Below are positions 10,175 through 19,588 of a stretch of DNA of 64,000 nt, in pieces. Source of the DNA: Catenaria anguillulae PL171 (taxonomy: Eukaryota > Blastocladiomycota > Blastocladiomycetes > Blastocladiales > Catenariaceae); the NCBI GenBank assembly GCA_002102555.1, contig MCFL01000026.1:124001-188000 (forward strand), given 5' to 3'. Positions within the stretch are counted from its first letter, which is position 1. Each line of letters opens with the position of its first letter. Under the pieces are notes generated by a model. It had not been told where the DNA came from and searched no databases. It saw nothing but the letters and a program-made list of their open reading frames with translations. Made by a program: the position numbers and the translations under genes.

Positions 10175-12127
10175 ATGCATTCCATGAACCCTCCGCTCTC
10201 GTCCTCGCCGGCGCTGACCAGCTCAGCCTCACCGCCGCCCTTGCCGTCCAGCGATCTGCCGCCGGATCCGCTCCAAAATCTCGACTCCCCCTCGGTCGAG
10301 GCCAGTAGTGCCATGCTGCAGTACCTTAGCCTGCCCTCCGCGGCGTCACCCACTCACGACGCCACCACCCTTACGGACGAGCTTCTCGTCCTCATTCTCG
10401 TCCACGCCACCCGCCAAACTGTCGGCCGGCACCAGCAACTACGCCTTGCCCAACTCATCAATGTGGCGTCGGTCGAACGCTTCACGGATGTGGCCCGTGC
10501 AGCCCTCACACAAGCATGGTGGATGAGCTTGGATGCCGCAAGTCGGGCCGGCTCCCTGACGTGGCTGGATCTTCTCATTGAGCTGCACCTTCAACGCTTG
10601 CGGCCGCTTAAGTACAGCCGCGGCGGGCTGCTGCAAGCCGTCGAAAAGGCAGACGTGCACGTGATTGAATGGTGGTATTTCAAGCGCCAGGAGGGCCGGT
10701 TGAACTTTGCCGACTTGACGCTATCCGAGATTCTCGGCTGCCTCAACCCGCAAGCAGACAAGGAAAAGGCATTTCCCGTGCTCAGGTGGTTTTTCAAGAA
10801 TCATTTTGGTTTGGACGTTGTCTCGAGCGAGGCGGATGCCCTTGATGAGGAGCGGAAAATGGAGTTGGTGGGTCGCGTTGAGGCCAAGACATTTCTCTTC
10901 TCGGCTGCAAAGTTTGGGTTTAAGCAATGCCTTGCCCAGGTCGCGCTCAAGTTATGCGCTCGCGGTGCGCATTCTCACCTCGACCTTGAGGCTTGGACCG
11001 ACGTTGTGAGTGGAGGGCACGCAGAGTGTGCCGAAATCTTGGCTCGAGTCGCGCTCCTCGATTCCTATCAGTTGGCAAGCAAGCAGTCTGCCATGGAAAT
11101 GATCCAGGCCGCGTTCCGCTCGGGCTCTATCGACATGATTCTGTGGTGCTGGGCGCAGTATCGACCCCATACACAGTTGAAGCACCTTGAAGTTTACAGG
11201 ACGGCATTGGCAATGTGTGCTGTGGTGGGAGGAGTCGGTCGCTGTTTGACGTCGGCGAGTATCGGTGGTCATTTGGGATTGGTTGAACAGGTCATCGCGG
11301 ACCTGGGAGCGGCGGATCGGCTCGATTATGCCAAGAATTGGTATCTCGAGGCCGACAAAGTCATGGAGAACGGGCACATGCACATGCTCCAGTATTGGCA
11401 AGACCGCTTGCAAGATTGGAACCTTGGCGTGCAAGTCACTTCGATCAAGCGCACCATGACGGCCGTTGTCGAGCAGGGCCACGCGGACGTGTTTGCTTGG
11501 TGGTGGGAGCATCACGCATCTGCTTCAATCAAGAAGGACATGGGACTTGTCCGAAACCTCGTCACTGCGTCCACACGAGGCAGCCATCTGCCCATGCTCG
11601 AGTTGCTTGTCAATGTTGTCCGCTCCGCCAACCTGCCCGCGCTGCTCCCGGCGATTGAAGTGATTTTTTCGGCAGCGACTCAAGCAGGTCGGGTTAACGT
11701 ACTTGAATGGTGGAAGCTGCGCGTTGCCGAGTATCTCCGGCACCCGGTGCTCCCAAAGTTGGGCTGGCTCAAGTCAGCTTGCTGTTTCGGGCACTTGGGC
11801 GTTGTGATTTGGTGGAACTCGATCCATGGCGAGGCGATTCAACCATGGATTCCCGACCTCATCATGCAAGCCGTTCGGGAGGGGCAGTCAGGTGTGCTCC
11901 TTTGCTTGGACACGATTGACGCATTGGCGCCTTTCGATTTCGTCCAAATCGTCAAGAGCTTGCCTGCACGCAGCATCCATTCCGAGGTGCTCGCAATCAT
12001 GGTTCAGAGCTGGCCAAACGAGTTGCGCTCGCACTGGGAATCAGCTCTTGTGTACGGCGAGTTGCGCAAGCGTGGATTGGTCGTTTTGGCAGAACAGTGG
12101 CAACGGAAGCTGACACGGATGGTGTGA
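10175..12127 (+). CDS. Ankyrin-like repeat protein, long form, copy 1 (650 aa)
   Basis: A single-exon ORF of 650 residues. Residues 1-55 are Ser/Pro-rich. A conserved N-terminal block follows (TTLTDELLVLILVHATR, then LTQAWWMSLDAASRAG), shared almost in full with the next gene. The rest is divergent ankyrin-like repeats with WW or WF pairs: HVIEWWYFKRQ, VLRWFFKNHFG, VFAWWWEHHA, VLEWWKLRV, VVIWWNS. The units GHLGLVEQVI and GHAECAEIL show the ankyrin G-H dyad. No signal peptide, membrane segment or enzyme motif is seen. It lies 1.2 kb upstream of a paralogue in the same orientation, which indicates tandem duplication. Its role is unknown; such proteins are likely binding scaffolds. Confidence 0.8.
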   Translation: MHSMNPPLSSSPALTSSASPPPLPSSDLPPDPLQNLDSPSVEASSAMLQYLSLPSAASPTHDATTLTDELLVLILVHATRQTVGRHQQLRLAQLINVASVERFTDVARAALTQAWWMSLDAASRAGSLTWLDLLIELHLQRLRPLKYSRGGLLQAVEKADVHVIEWWYFKRQEGRLNFADLTLSEILGCLNPQADKEKAFPVLRWFFKNHFGLDVVSSEADALDEERKMELVGRVEAKTFLFSAAKFGFKQCLAQVALKLCARGAHSHLDLEAWTDVVSGGHAECAEILARVALLDSYQLASKQSAMEMIQAAFRSGSIDMILWCWAQYRPHTQLKHLEVYRTALAMCAVVGGVGRCLTSASIGGHLGLVEQVIADLGAADRLDYAKNWYLEADKVMENGHMHMLQYWQDRLQDWNLGVQVTSIKRTMTAVVEQGHADVFAWWWEHHASASIKKDMGLVRNLVTASTRGSHLPMLELLVNVVRSANLPALLPAIEVIFSAATQAGRVNVLEWWKLRVAEYLRHPVLPKLGWLKSACCFGHLGVVIWWNSIHGEAIQPWIPDLIMQAVREGQSGVLLCLDTIDALAPFDFVQIVKSLPARSIHSEVLAIMVQSWPNELRSHWESALVYGELRKRGLVVLAEQWQRKLTRMV

Positions 12128-13343
12128 AGTGCAAGTGTGCATAGCACAAGAGCGAGTTGAGGCTGGCCGGTTCGATTGTGCTTTTCCGAGCATACCGTGT
12201 TTTTGTGAAAATGAGTCATGATTGTGGTGAGTCGGTGTCCCTTTCAAATCACCCGATTTCGATGTACATATGGTTTCTCCTATCACATCTGTTTTTTCAT
12301 GACAATGACCATGCCGGGAGACAAGAACGCAAGGCACAACACAGCTGGACAGGTGACGCGTTTCGTTTGTTGGCACTGCGAACATGTCGCCTGCAACGCC
12401 GGAAGCCCAAAGCGGCAATGAGAAATGTGTAACAACAAACAGACAAAGCAGCCAATGCGCGACTCCACAACAAGTGTCCAAGTGGCCAAACGGCTCGCAA
12501 CAACGAGAAAGAGAGCCGGGCGTCGTTTGCTGTGGTTTTCTCAAAAGCCAGTCGATTCCCTGGCGGATGGGGCTGGCACGCGGCAATGCATCGTATGTAT
12601 CTCCGACTCCCAGCGGGACTCTATGGATCAGCCCCTACTAGCCTGATATTCATTGCTTTTGTATGGGGCAACTCTTCATACGACGTCCACACTTTTCCAT
12701 CCCTTCACAAAAACACAACATCACTTTGGTTATTCTTCAATGAAACGTTTAAAAGGAAGGCCGACGGTCAGCAATTTGTGGAGAAAAAGGCCGTCGCTCC
12801 TCGGCGCATGCCCGCTTCAGGATTGGTCTTTGACTGCCGTCACTTACGTGGAGGCCTGGCGTTAATGGTCACTGACTCATCCTCTGACACATTTTGTCTG
12901 CCGCTTGTGGCCGCATGTGTTGTGATGGAACTGTGTGATGCGGACGGATGAAACTGTTGCGCCATACTCTTTCATATCTTTGTTTTTTTTCTCCCCTCAG
13001 TCTTGCCAACATTCCCAGTCGAGTCCCCGCACCCCCAGATCGCGAAGTAAATGAATGTTTATGAATCGAACATGGACCAAAATGTAAGCTTTTCATTCCA
13101 GCCATTATGTACTCGAGTTTTCTTTTCTGCTCCAATGAGCTGCACTGCACGATTGCTACTTTATACCTCCCACTGGCGGTGATTTCGGGATATCGCGCCC
13201 TGTGACGGCTTAGCAACGTAAAATATATGTTCTCGGTTTCGATGGAAAGGTAGACTGCATAAATACTTGTGATGAACGGGAATGTCCGCCACTTGCACAC
13301 CTACTCGTATCGAACATTCTTCCAACACTCTTAACTTATCGCA
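12128..13343. other. 1.2-kb spacer between tandem ankyrin-like genes, no gene seen
   Basis: It holds the 3' flank of copy 1 and the promoter of copy 2. Short frames on both strands lack family similarity or splice continuity. I found no tRNA-like fold; one GGTTCGA-like string near 12169 lacks a matching A box and stem. Confidence 0.45.
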
Positions 13344-15353
13344 ATGCACTCCATGTACCTGTCATCATCGTTGCCAATGCCTTCCAGTGCGACCTCGCCG
13401 CGGCCCATTCAATGCGAGGCAATCGAGGTCGGGTTTGCGGCGCTGAGCCTCAAACATCCCTTGGCCGCGACTTCGGCCGAAAGCGACGCTACCACTCTCA
13501 CTGACGAGCTCCTCAACCTTGTTCTCGTTCACACAATTCGATCGACACGTGGCAAGCACAACCATGCGCGTCTGGGTCAGCTCCTTGTGGCTGCACCGGC
13601 CCAGCAGTGCCCCGACTTGCTGTCCGCCGTACTCACACAAGCATGGTGGCTAGACTTGGATGCAGCGAGCCGTAATGGTGCCGGTGGGCAAGCGACTGTT
13701 CATGCATTGGATCGATTGATGACGCTGGCGCGTCGCGGGGTTTGGACACTTCAGTACAGCCGCAGGGGGCTCGCCGTGGCTGCAAAACGTGCCGATGTCC
13801 CGGTACTGGGATGGTGGTACCGCCAGCGAACCAATCCAGAAATCGTTGCGGGCAGTGTATTCTCGTTTGTCGACTTGACGCTGGATGACATGGTGCAAAG
13901 TATGCATGAGCACGTTGCCGAGGCTGCCGTCTACGAGGCTTTGCACTGGTTTTTTGTGCAACACTTTCAAGTCGACATGGCGATGGTGGCAGATCACGAA
14001 TCGTTCGCTTCGGCGTCTCGCGGGCGCACAGTGAACCGCCAACAAGCGCAGCGGCTGATTCGCACGGCTGCAATGCGTGGGTTTGAGACCGTTTTGCGTG
14101 GAATTGCGCTCAAGATTGCTTCGCCCGGGGTTGCAGCCATGGGCGTGGATAATTGGGTTCGCATCGTGGCCGGCGGCCACGTGAAATGTGCAGACATGGT
14201 GTGGACATATGCGCCGATTCCAGAGTCGCTTGGGCGCAGGTCGCGAGATACGCTGGTTGGGCTGACCCACGCCGCGTTTGCCAGCGGCTCGTCGCACATG
14301 ATTTGCTGGTGTGCCAACCAGTTTCCGGCCTTCACGTCGGCCAACAATGTCCGTCACTTTGGATCATCTGTTGCCATCTGCGCTTACATTGCTGGCGTCG
14401 CCCAATGTTTGACGGCGGCCAGTGTGGGTGGGCACTTGGGCCTGGTTCAGGAGCTGATTAGGGATTTGCGGGCAAGTGGAAACGTTGACTACTTGAAAGA
14501 TCACGACATCGCAGCTGACGAGATCATCAAGCTTGGGCATTTGGAAGTCGTGGAATGGTGGGATATGCATGGCAAAGAGTTTAACATTGACCTCGAGTTG
14601 CAACAGGCTAAGTACACCATGACTCTTGTGGTGCGGGCGGGCAATCTGCCAATGTTCAACTGGTGGTGGGCCACCACAGCCTCAACTTTCGGCGACGACG
14701 ACGATGCCCAATTGCTGACCAAGTTGATTTCAGAAGCCGCCAAAAATGGGCACGTAGAGATGGTGAACCATTTGGTCGCGATTGCCAAGCAGCAGACCAC
14801 AAGCAAGACCGACTTTCTCACCCAAGCAATATATGGCCTTGTCCAAGCCGCGACCGAGAGCGGCAACGTCGCTGTGCTTGATTGGTGGTTGGAATCTGAA
14901 AACAGAATGGCAAATCAACCGGTCGTCGTCACTGTACCGCCCAAACTCGAGTGGCTCAAGACGGCGAGTCGGCTCGGCCACGTCCGTGTGCTTCAGTGGT
15001 GGCTGACAGTTAACTCAAGTGAAGTGTCCGCTTGGGTTCCTGAGCTCGTCACGGCGGCCACTTGCGCGGATCAAGCGAGCACGATTTGTTTCTTGCTGGG
15101 CGAAAGGGGACCTCTTGATTCAGAATCAGATTTGGCGGTCGAGGCGGGGCAGGTCTGGGCCGGTTTCCTCGCAGGGATTAGCGAGACTAAAGTGCAAACC
15201 ATGCGTGGGGAAGTCCTTGCGCTCTTGTTGCAGCGCTGGCCGCACGTCCTTCGCGGCCATTCGCGGGCGGGCCAGGTGAAACAGCGTTTGGAGCAGCTTA
15301 GCTTGGTTGGGCTAGCACGCTATTGGACCCGGATGTTCCCTGAGTTTGAGTGA
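13344..15353 (+). CDS. Ankyrin-like repeat protein, long form, copy 2 (669 aa)
   Basis: A single-exon ORF of 669 residues and tandem paralogue of the 10175 gene. Both begin with MHSM, share TTLTDELL, LTQAWW and LDAASR, and have the same run of repeat units: VLGWWYRQR, LHWFFVQHF, VVEWWDMHG, FNWWWATTA, VLDWWLES, VLQWWLTVN. The copies have clearly diverged (many substitutions and small indels), so the duplication is not recent. The ATG at 13344 aligns with that of copy 1. Function unknown; repeat proteins of this type probably act in protein binding. Confidence 0.8.
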   Translation: MHSMYLSSSLPMPSSATSPRPIQCEAIEVGFAALSLKHPLAATSAESDATTLTDELLNLVLVHTIRSTRGKHNHARLGQLLVAAPAQQCPDLLSAVLTQAWWLDLDAASRNGAGGQATVHALDRLMTLARRGVWTLQYSRRGLAVAAKRADVPVLGWWYRQRTNPEIVAGSVFSFVDLTLDDMVQSMHEHVAEAAVYEALHWFFVQHFQVDMAMVADHESFASASRGRTVNRQQAQRLIRTAAMRGFETVLRGIALKIASPGVAAMGVDNWVRIVAGGHVKCADMVWTYAPIPESLGRRSRDTLVGLTHAAFASGSSHMICWCANQFPAFTSANNVRHFGSSVAICAYIAGVAQCLTAASVGGHLGLVQELIRDLRASGNVDYLKDHDIAADEIIKLGHLEVVEWWDMHGKEFNIDLELQQAKYTMTLVVRAGNLPMFNWWWATTASTFGDDDDAQLLTKLISEAAKNGHVEMVNHLVAIAKQQTTSKTDFLTQAIYGLVQAATESGNVAVLDWWLESENRMANQPVVVTVPPKLEWLKTASRLGHVRVLQWWLTVNSSEVSAWVPELVTAATCADQASTICFLLGERGPLDSESDLAVEAGQVWAGFLAGISETKVQTMRGEVLALLLQRWPHVLRGHSRAGQVKQRLEQLSLVGLARYWTRMFPEFE

Positions 15354-15764
15354 GGGTGAGCATGTCTGGAAGAATCCCGAGTTGAGTTGGCACGGGACAA
15401 ACACAAGTTGTCGGATGCTACCTGGGCCTAGTATTGTGCCAGGTGACAATGTAAAGAGTACTCCTGATTCTACATTCAAACGCCGCGCACCTGCACTCTG
15501 CGCTTTGCGGGATCCACAGCAACATGACATGCCCAGTCTAAGATTGTATTGATTGAGGGCGGAAAGCGAGCTCAATGCAAGCGACTTCGCAATTTGTCTG
15601 ATGGCAATATGAAGAGGACTCGAAGAAAACATGAACAATCAAAATTTGTATGGAGCAAGAATTGCGACAGAACGAAAAGGTCAAACATGCCGCTGTGCAG
15701 CTCGACAATAGATACTCGTTGGACATGGCAAATAATGCGTTCCGTTACGCGAGACTCACTCACT
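15354..15764. other. Convergent intergenic region, no gene seen
   Basis: It lies between the 3' ends of the ankyrin-like gene (+) and the SRA gene (-). Only 3' UTRs and terminators are expected. Slightly AT-richer than its neighbours. Confidence 0.4.
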
Positions 15765-18436
15765 TTACGCCTCCACCAACGGATGTTCTTCGTCATGAAC
15801 CATCCCCGAATCCGAATCTACCAGTGGCAATGCACGCAAAACATGATCGTCGCCCTTGCCAGGGCGTTGCGGCGACGCTTCTGCCGACGACGCGACACCC
15901 GAATCCACGACGCGCGGGACGTATTCTGCATCGGCCGTTGCCATCCGACTCGCCCTCGGCGTCAGCTCCAAGTCGTCCCCCTTCTCCTCACCGATCGCTC
16001 TCCACTGGCCGCCAACCCACTCACACAACTCCAACTCTCTTCTCTCCTCTGGACCCATGTCCGCAATCTCGAGCGGATGCACAAACACCCGTTCTGTGGC
16101 CGGCCGCCACCGCGCACTCACAGCGGCCTGTTGCGCGCGCGACATGCCCACCCACTCGTCGGCCGCGAACAAGGGCGATGGCGGCATGACGGGTGCTTGT
16201 TGCGCAAGGTGCCAGCGTTTGCGATGCAACAAGTGGGCGTTGCGCGGAGGAGGAGGGACAAGGATTTCGAGCGACGGGTGGGTAGTGCGCGGCGGCGGGG
16301 AGGGCATGGGTTGAGCGCGGTCCGTGTCCGAGTGGTCTTCAAAGTGCATGGAAGCGACCGGCGCGGAATTGAGACGCGCGCTGGAGCGGGTTGCAGCGAG
16401 TTGGGTGGTGGCCGTCGAGCTGGAAGCGACAGTTGTGGAACGTGTTGAGCGCCGAGGTGGGACGGCGGCTGTCGGGGCTGTTGCCGAAACTGGTGCTGGT
16501 TCTGGAGCGGAAGCAAGGTTGGTGGATCGAGTCGAGCGGCGAGTTGGCCCAACTGTAGGCTGCGCAGGTTCAGGTTGGGATGTGACTGCCTTATGGCCTT
16601 GAGCCTTGGCTTCTGCAACGACTGGAGGAGCCGATATAGGTGCAGACTCGGTGTCCCCTGCCACGCCTTCCACATCCAAGTCGCTCTCCGAAGCCGAACA
16701 CTCTTCTTCGGAATCCACCACCTTCATCTGTCCTTTTCCCTTGGCACTTGCCGCCCGCTTGGGCCTTGCCTCGGTTGTGGTCGTGGCCGCGGCCGCTACC
16801 GACACGTTCGCATTGCCACGACTCTCCTTGACCTGTCCGACCTGACTCTCTGCCGCCTGCGCCTGCGCCTCCAGCTGCTCGACCGTCATTCCACGAAACG
16901 CCAAGACCTGATCCCTGATACCAACCCACCGCTCATCCTCAAACCCAGTTGGCAAATCTGCCAACGGCGTCTGGCCCTCCAACCGCTCGAGCGTAAACCG
17001 CAACACCCGAAACCCGGTCTTACCCGTGGCAAACTCCCAGTTTGTGCACCTGTACAAGCCGTCGTATCTGTACGCGCCCACGGGCGTGTAGGGCGAATGC
17101 GATTTCGGGCCGCGCACCACGCGGATCGGCAGGCCCGTGGCGTGCGACTTGATGAGCGAGGCGTTGCACTTGTTGTTGGGCGATTGGTCGCACGATTGGT
17201 CGGCCGTGCGCAGGTTCTTCGTGGCGAGTTCGCGGCCGCCAGAGCCCGTGAAGACGATGCGGTCGCCCTCGTCAATGTCTTCGGGGTAGCCCTGTGGCAG
17301 AGAGAATTGACAGGTTGTGGCGGGGTCAGCCATCCGGTGGTGACGGATGTGACGAAAACGTTGGCATGACGCACTCCATTGACGCAAATGGACCAGCATC
17401 CAAACTGCTCGTGGCCAAAGATACCTGCGACAAAGCCACGGTGAATGCCTGCGTGCTGTTTTCGGACGTCAAAAAGAGTCAGTTTGCGCACACACGAGGA
17501 ATCGCTCAGGGGGCTCAAGCTCATGTCGGCGTACATGAACATCTTGGCGGAAGTAAAACAGTGATCCAACGGGCACGCCGAGAATGGGGCCAAACGTGCG
17601 ATTCGCGGCCGTCGGATACGGATCGGGTACTCGCGCGTACGGCAGCTTGAGATGGCTCACGTCCGACGTGGTTTTGTATGTGCGCATGAGTTCGGAACGA
17701 TCCAAATCGTGCACGTTGGCCTTTGTTTCGCATGAAGGAAGCTCATGAAAGTGAGTGCGACCGTGCGAGGTCACTCAAGGTGCGCCTGGGTGTGGATACG
17801 TACGATGGGTTTTCCCGTCTTGCGCTTCTTTTTCTTTGACCCGCCCTCAAACTCACTGTCGTACCCGTCGTCGTCATCGTCATCGTACTTTGAGGCAGCA
17901 CGCGAGCGGGTCGATCGGCGCAACGGCACGTGTTCGTCAGGATTGAAGTCTTCGTCATCGAGGTTGGGCCGGCGCATGCGCTTTCCACGTGGGGCTTTCA
18001 GGGTAGACGGAGTTGGGGATGCTGAGGGAGACGAAGCGCTCAGTGATGAGGCAGCGCCAATATCTGTGTACAAAGACGAAACAACGAGTCAGCAAGTCGC
18101 CGCGAACCAGGTCACGACAATGAAGCTCGGACCGGCAAACATGGACGCAAACAGCGTCTGGCGCTTTGACCGTTCGCCCAGCAGCGCTTGAGCTTGCTCG
18201 GGCGTGGCATCGTCGACCAGATCGGCCGCAAAATCCAGATCTTCATCCTCGACATTGTCGTTGCCATCCTTGTCGCTCGTGTTGCCATGTGCGAGTGGTG
18301 AGTGCTCGTCGAGGTCCATGTCGTCGCTGTCGTAGGCTGAGGCATCCGAGTCGTTCCGTGCGGTTCTTGGAGCTCTGGCTGCGGATGTCGGGGACGACAT
18401 ACGCTGGTCGTCAACAACGGCTTTTGTGCGGGCCAT
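15765..18436 (-). CDS. SRA/YDG-domain (5-methylcytosine-reader type) chromatin protein
   Basis: Five exons join in phase: 18133-18436, 17804-18063, 17535-17741, 17375-17455 and 15765-17291, giving about 792 residues. Residues 1-190 are acidic and basic patches, nuclear-like. The SRA domain spans about 215-385: FGPILGVPVGSLF, then HHAGIHRGFVAGIFG, GGYPEDIDEGDRIVFTGSGG, a NLRTADQSCDQSPNN stretch, IRVVRGPKSHSPY and YRYDGLYR (the YDG motif). SRA domains in UHRF1 and plant SUVH proteins bind hemimethylated or methylated DNA by base flipping. No RING, PHD, tandem Tudor or SET domain is seen. The long C-terminal half is Ala/Pro/Ser-rich with a short conserved-looking segment near the end (ELELCEWVGGQWRAIGEEK). 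This resembles fungal stand-alone SRA proteins. Binding specificity cannot be read from sequence. Confidence 0.85.
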
Positions 18437-19588
18437 CGCCGGTTGGCTGTGATCAAGGACACACAGCGATGTGGAGCGCCAAGTAATCGGGACGTCTACT
18501 GGCTTGGGGATGGATGCTGATGGTGCTGCGATGCAAATAAGCCGGAATGCATGCGGTGCTTAGTGACTGTTTGGCGAGGATGTTGCTAAAATCGTGTGCC
18601 AATCCTCTATAGTTTTCAGAAATGTCTCTCACGTGCCAAAAATGTGTTAATGTGTGTCTCGCGACGACTTCAGTGGCACACCGATCCACCTCGATTGCGC
18701 GACTGCATGTGCTGATCCCGTTTCCCACGCCAAGCTTTGCCTCCATCCCTGATAAACTCACAGCTCACCCGTGTTGAATGGTCTCGGCTCAAAGCAGCCG
18801 ATGTGCGATTTCTGAAATCCACACAACAGCCATCCTTTGATTCATTCACTCATTCATGATGACCCGATTGAAATCGTTTCAGGGCTGGCAACATCGTTTT
18901 TTCAACAACTGTTGCTCACCAGCGGCAGCCAGCGGTTGGTTGGCGGGGGACTCTGGGTTGCGCATGCACAGCTGACGCAGGGCAAATTTTCATCTTGGGC
19001 GTGCTTGAGAGGTGCCGTGCCGCATCGTCTCCTGTACCACATGCGTACCGCTGAGCCATTTCCGGGTGGCAGGGCAATGAATCGAAAGCAACGACTCGGA
19101 AGAGCGGGTTGAATCTTGTGCGTCTTCCGCAGCCTACCTATTTAAGGGTTGGGCACGGCCTTTATACCCTAGTCACAATGCAACACAAACCATTGACATA
19201 CAGCTTCCTTACCGAAGTCAAATCCCAAAACGAATTCACCAGTTTCGCACTTGCCTGATTCGGAAGGTATCGCCACATCGCTATCCTCGTGCGGCACGGC
19301 ATACTTGGAGACAGGCACGTTTTGGGTATGTTGTGGGGAGCGGTATGTATTTACAAATATTTGCAGTCAACCATCCCGCTCTCCCCTAATGCACGTCAGG
19401 TTATGTACAAGGACGATGATGTGCGCCAGCGATGTATGGAGCAAAGAGGGACTAAATACCGAAAGCCGACATGCCGTCCAAAGATCTTCTTGAGTAGAGT
19501 CAACCACTTCAACATTAATACCAGAGTACACGGATCAATCCATGATCTACGATCAATTGCAAAACAAGCAACCATTCACCCGTTCCTC
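18437..19588. other. 1.15-kb divergent spacer, no gene seen
   Basis: It separates the SRA gene (-) from the membrane orphan (+). Short frames show no similarity. TATA-like strings (tatttaag, ttatacc) occur near 19140-19170, about 420 bp upstream of the plus-strand start codon, and could belong to its promoter. Confidence 0.4.

Noticed and set aside
12160-12185. tRNA B-box-like GGTTCGATT string
   Set aside because: No A box, acceptor stem or TTTT terminator at suitable distances.
15549-16448. Long plus-strand open frame (299 codons) antisense to the SRA gene
   Set aside because: Arg/His-rich composition typical of an antisense shadow in GC-rich DNA; the minus strand carries a well-supported spliced SRA gene.
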